A stretch of DNA of 64,000 bases from Streptomyces sp. NBC_00576. GTDB taxonomy: Bacteria; Actinomycetota; Actinomycetes; Streptomycetales; Streptomycetaceae. Within the stretch, counting starts at the first letter, position 1. Every line of letters begins with the position of its first letter. Below, in pieces: positions 61,652-64,000 of this stretch. The notes beneath the pieces are model-generated. The model searched no databases and was not told the origin of the DNA. It saw nothing but the letters and a program-made list of their open reading frames with translations. Location of the stretch: the NCBI RefSeq assembly GCF_036345175.1, contig NZ_CP107780.1, positions 9,176,001 through 9,240,000 on the forward strand, read 5' to 3'. Both the position numbers and the translations under genes were made by a program.

Positions 61652-62557
61652 ATGCAGCACGCAGTGGGGTCTCCGCTGCCGCCGCCCCACCAGCCGGGGC
61701 AAGGACCGGGCGCCGACTGGTCGTCGGCCGCCCCGCACGCGGGGCAGCAACACCCGGGCGCGCACCCGGGTTCCGCGCCCCCGAGCCGACCGCCCGCCCC
61801 GGCTCCGGTCTACACCGGGGGAGCCCCCGGGCCGGGTCCGCAGGCACAGCCGCATCCGCCCGTCCCACCGCACGCTCCCGTTCCGCAGCACGTGCCGGTG
61901 GCGCCCACGCAGGACACCACCGGCCATGTGCAGCTGCCGCAGGGCGACTTCGTCCCGACTCCGGGCCCGCCGCCCGCCGCGGGCCCCGTCGACCCGGCCT
62001 CCGCGCCCCTCGCCGTGCTGCTGATCGGCCCTGCGGGCGCCGGGAAGACCAGCGTCGCGAAGTATTGGGCGGACCATCGCCGGGTGCCCACCGCGCACAT
62101 CAGCCTCGACGACGTACGCGAATGGGTCCGCTCGGGTTTCGCCGACCCGCAGTCGGGGTGGAACGACCACTCGGAGGCGCAGTACCGCCTCGCGCGCCGC
62201 ACCTGCGGTTTTTCCGCGCGCAACTTCCTGGCCAACGGCATCTCGTGCATCCTCGACGACGCGGTCTTCCCCGACCGGCCGGTCGTCGGCCTCGGGGGCT
62301 GGAAGCGGCATGTGGGCCCCGGCCTGCTGCCGGTCGTGTTGCTGCCCGGCCTGGAGATCGTCCTGGAGCGCAACGCCGAGCGCTCCGGCAACCGCCGCCT
62401 CGCGGACGAGGAGGTCGCCCGCATCCACGGCCGGATGGCGGGCTGGTACGGCTCCGGTCTCCCGATCATCGACAACTCCCAGCTCGACGTACCGGCGACG
62501 GCCCGGGTCCTGGACGACGTCCTCGCGCGGCTGCTGGCCAGCCCGCCCAAGTGGTAG
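61652..62557 (+). CDS. proline-rich P-loop protein (zeta-toxin/kinase-like)
   Basis: About 301 aa. Residues 1-115 are disordered (Pro, His, Gly, Ala). The rest is a P-loop kinase-like domain: LLIGPAGAGKTSVAKYWA (Walker A, 126-134), then AHISLDDVREWVRSGFA (S151-D154), RNFLANGISCILDDAVFPD, and a C-terminal RRLADEEVARIHGRMAGWYG. The layout resembles AAA_33/zeta-type nucleotide or sugar kinases. No antitoxin neighbour was found, so a toxin role is unlikely. ATG 61637 would add five residues. Its place just after aroB recurs in Streptomyces in my memory, unverified. Substrate unknown. Confidence 0.6.
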   Translation: MQHAVGSPLPPPHQPGQGPGADWSSAAPHAGQQHPGAHPGSAPPSRPPAPAPVYTGGAPGPGPQAQPHPPVPPHAPVPQHVPVAPTQDTTGHVQLPQGDFVPTPGPPPAAGPVDPASAPLAVLLIGPAGAGKTSVAKYWADHRRVPTAHISLDDVREWVRSGFADPQSGWNDHSEAQYRLARRTCGFSARNFLANGISCILDDAVFPDRPVVGLGGWKRHVGPGLLPVVLLPGLEIVLERNAERSGNRRLADEEVARIHGRMAGWYGSGLPIIDNSQLDVPATARVLDDVLARLLASPPKW

Positions 62558-63413
62558 ACGGCAACCGTCCTCCGGGAGCGGGGCAGGGTACGTCCGCCCG
62601 CGCCCGCGCGCCCGTCGGGCCCTGACCGACGGCCGCACGGGCGCGTGCCACCGATTGCCAGGTCTCACGCCCGTTCTTTCGCTGCCCAAGGCCCCTCGTG
62701 ACCCGTCGCACGGGCTGTGGAGACGGCCGGGTGGGCCGAACGGGTGGCCAAGGCCGAGCTGGGCCGCGGTCGTCCACCCGAGGCCCGATGGACAGAGCCT
62801 CGGCGATCACCGTCGGCAGAGCCACGCCCCCGCCGGCTGGCTTGCGGTTCCGGCGGAGCCCGATCCGCGGTGGGGATTGCTGGCCGGTGGTTCGGTGATC
62901 GCCGCCAGCAGAGCGGCGGTCCCCCGGCGGTGGCTTGCCGGTTGGGTGTGGTTGGGTCCGCGTTGCCGTTCGGGGGGTGGTGGCTCGGCGGCTGTCGGCG
63001 GTGGGGCGATGGGCATCGGGCGGGTGGCTTGTGGCCGGGTGGGGCCTGGGCCGTGCTGTCGTGGGGTGGGGGAGTGCCTCGGTGACAGTCGTTGGCGGGG
63101 CGATCCTCCCGGCTGGCGGATTGGCGTTCCGGGGGAGCGTGGTCCGTGCTGCCGGCGGTGGGCATGGATCACGGTCGGCAGGTCGGCAGGTCGGCAGGTC
63201 GGCAGGTCGGCGGCCCCGGCCGGCCGCGCTGTTCCGGCGGAGCCCGGTTCGCGTCGGTGCTCAGCTCTGCCGAGCGGCGCGCGGGCGCCCGCAGTCCGTT
63301 TCTGTCGGCCGCCAGGCCTCGTGGGAGCCGCCACGGTCCGCCTCCGGGCTCCGTACCGCCCAGTCGGCTCTCTCCGACCGGCGGCGATCCGGTCGCGCTC
63401 TTACGCTCGGGGC
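62558..63413. other. 856-base stretch without a convincing gene
   Basis: No frame has both a plausible start and normal Streptomyces codon use; long frames here have unbalanced, Arg/Gly-only compositions and overlap the aminopeptidase gene in another frame. The + strand is strongly G-over-C biased from about 62840 to 63260. It holds internal repeats: TTCCGGCGGAGCCCG followed by a run ending CGCG at 62849-62870 and again at 63232-63253, a degenerate third near 63123, and a tandem array at 63173-63212. It may be decaying or non-coding DNA. Confidence 0.5.
63173..63212. repeat. 8-bp tandem repeat, five units
   Basis: Five consecutive GGTCGGCA units (63173-63180, 63181-63188, 63189-63196, 63197-63204, 63205-63212), the last with a final G. 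A short microsatellite-like array in non-coding DNA, prone to slippage. Confidence 0.9.
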
Positions 63414-64000
63414 ATGTCAGAGGTGTACACGGCGCGCAGAGCGCGGCTTCGGGAGCGGTGTCACGCGGGCGGTAGTGCGGGAGCGCTGGTCTCCCGGGCC
63501 GCCAATGTGCGGTATCTCGCGGGCGCGGCCCCGCAGGGAGCCGTACTGCTGCTGGGAAAGCGTGAGGACCTGCTCGTGTGTGGGGGGCCCGAGGACGACC
63601 GGCTCCCCGAGGGCAGCCGTCCCGACGAGGCCCTGCGCGTGCACGCGCTGTCCGCAACCGGCGGCGATCCGGCCGTCGCCGCCGCGGATCTCGCCGCCGC
63701 GCAGGGCGCCGAGTCCCTGGCCGTCGAAGAGCACCATCTGACCGTGGCCCGGCATCGCGCCATCGGCTCGGTCGCGCCCCGACTGCGCCTCGCCGACCTC
63801 GGTGGCGCGGTCGAGCAGCTCCGAGTGGTCAAGGACGAGGAGGAGATCGCCTGTCTGCGGATCGCCGCCGAGATCGCCGACCAGGCACTCGGCGAGCTGC
63901 TGGAGTCCATCCTCGTCGGGCGTACGGAGAGACATCTCGCCCTGGAGCTGGAGCGGCGGCTCGTGGACCACGGTGCGGACGGGCCCGCCTTCGCGACCGC
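63414..64000 (+). CDS. M24-family aminopeptidase P / prolidase, partial
   Basis: The first 195 codons of a gene that runs past the window end. It begins MSEVYTARRARLRERCHAGG, then has the creatinase N-terminal domain (about 20-130; VSRAANVRYLAGAAP) and the start of the metallopeptidase domain (LRVVKDEEEIACLRIAAEIA, typical of Xaa-Pro peptidases). The metal ligands lie beyond the edge. It is expected to remove N-terminal residues before proline. The ATG 63414 fits; no strong Shine-Dalgarno was seen. Confidence 0.8.
   Translation, partial: MSEVYTARRARLRERCHAGGSAGALVSRAANVRYLAGAAPQGAVLLLGKREDLLVCGGPEDDRLPEGSRPDEALRVHALSATGGDPAVAAADLAAAQGAESLAVEEHHLTVARHRAIGSVAPRLRLADLGGAVEQLRVVKDEEEIACLRIAAEIADQALGELLESILVGRTERHLALELERRLVDHGADGPAFAT

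Noticed and set aside
61652..62557. Zeta toxin of a toxin-antitoxin pair
   Set aside because: No small antitoxin gene adjoins, and the proline-rich head is not typical of zeta toxins.
63173..63212. Tandem GGTCGGCA array as a CRISPR
   Set aside because: Units are 8 bases and directly adjacent, with no spacers and no cas genes.
62935..63741. 268-codon forward frame from 62935
   Set aside because: It overlaps the M24 aminopeptidase in another frame, and its composition is Arg/Gly/Val-rich without motifs.

Overview
This 64 kb window is high-GC actinobacterial DNA, almost certainly a Streptomyces chromosome core. GC-rich third codon positions, many GTG/TTG starts, chains of 4-base ATGA/GTGA stop-start overlaps, an SsgB sporulation protein and phosphatidylinositol-mannoside genes all point there. 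The gene order pabB ... ssgB ... thrS-HIT-pgsA-pimA-pdxST-yebC-ruvCAB-yajC-secDF-apt-relA ... hisS ... rpsD-alaS-ruvX-mltG-aroE-aroCKB also fits.

Left part (1-17.5 kb). A leftward tRNA cluster (Gly, Cys, Val, Val) faces a coupled pabB-pabC pair for p-aminobenzoate. Small stand-alone genes follow: a tandem GNAT, a DsbA-like thioredoxin-fold protein, small membrane proteins, a CGNR zinc-finger regulator and ssgB. Next comes a carbohydrate-uptake and polysaccharide-lyase cassette: a Tat lipoprotein binding protein, two permeases, a YesL-like membrane protein, a large Tat-exported lyase of rhamnogalacturonan-lyase type and an SRPBCC protein. The cassette lies between two identical tRNA-Val(CAC) genes. 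A DEDDh exonuclease and an unusual two-gene unit (PD-(D/E)XK-like DUF4365 protein plus a protein with an OB-like C-terminus) follow.

Middle part (17.5-44.8 kb). Housekeeping genes dominate: thrS and a HIT protein, an unknown multi-pass membrane protein and a divergent EF-G2 GTPase, then the phosphatidylinositol pathway (pgsA, acyltransferase, pimA). After these come PLP synthesis (pdxST), yebC, Holliday-junction processing (ruvCAB), protein export (yajC, secD, secF), apt, the (p)ppGpp enzyme relA, a DUF349 protein, a membrane-anchored cyclophilin, a metallo-beta-lactamase-fold hydrolase and hisS.

Right part (44.8-64 kb). A leftward four-gene unit encodes an ABC exporter and a two-component system. 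Then come a VKOR-like protein, rarA, rpsD with a long leader, DUF948/DUF6167 genes, alaS-ruvX-mltG-aroE, aroC-aroK-aroB, a P-loop protein with a proline-rich N-terminus, an 856-base stretch without a convincing gene, and the start of an M24 aminopeptidase.

Four copies of a roughly 70-base, two-hairpin extragenic repeat sit just after genes, twice at convergent junctions, and probably end transcription. The least-explained items are the DUF4365/OB-like pair, the tRNA-flanked cassette, and the EF-G2 plus membrane-protein insertion. All calls come from reading the sequence; no database search was run.
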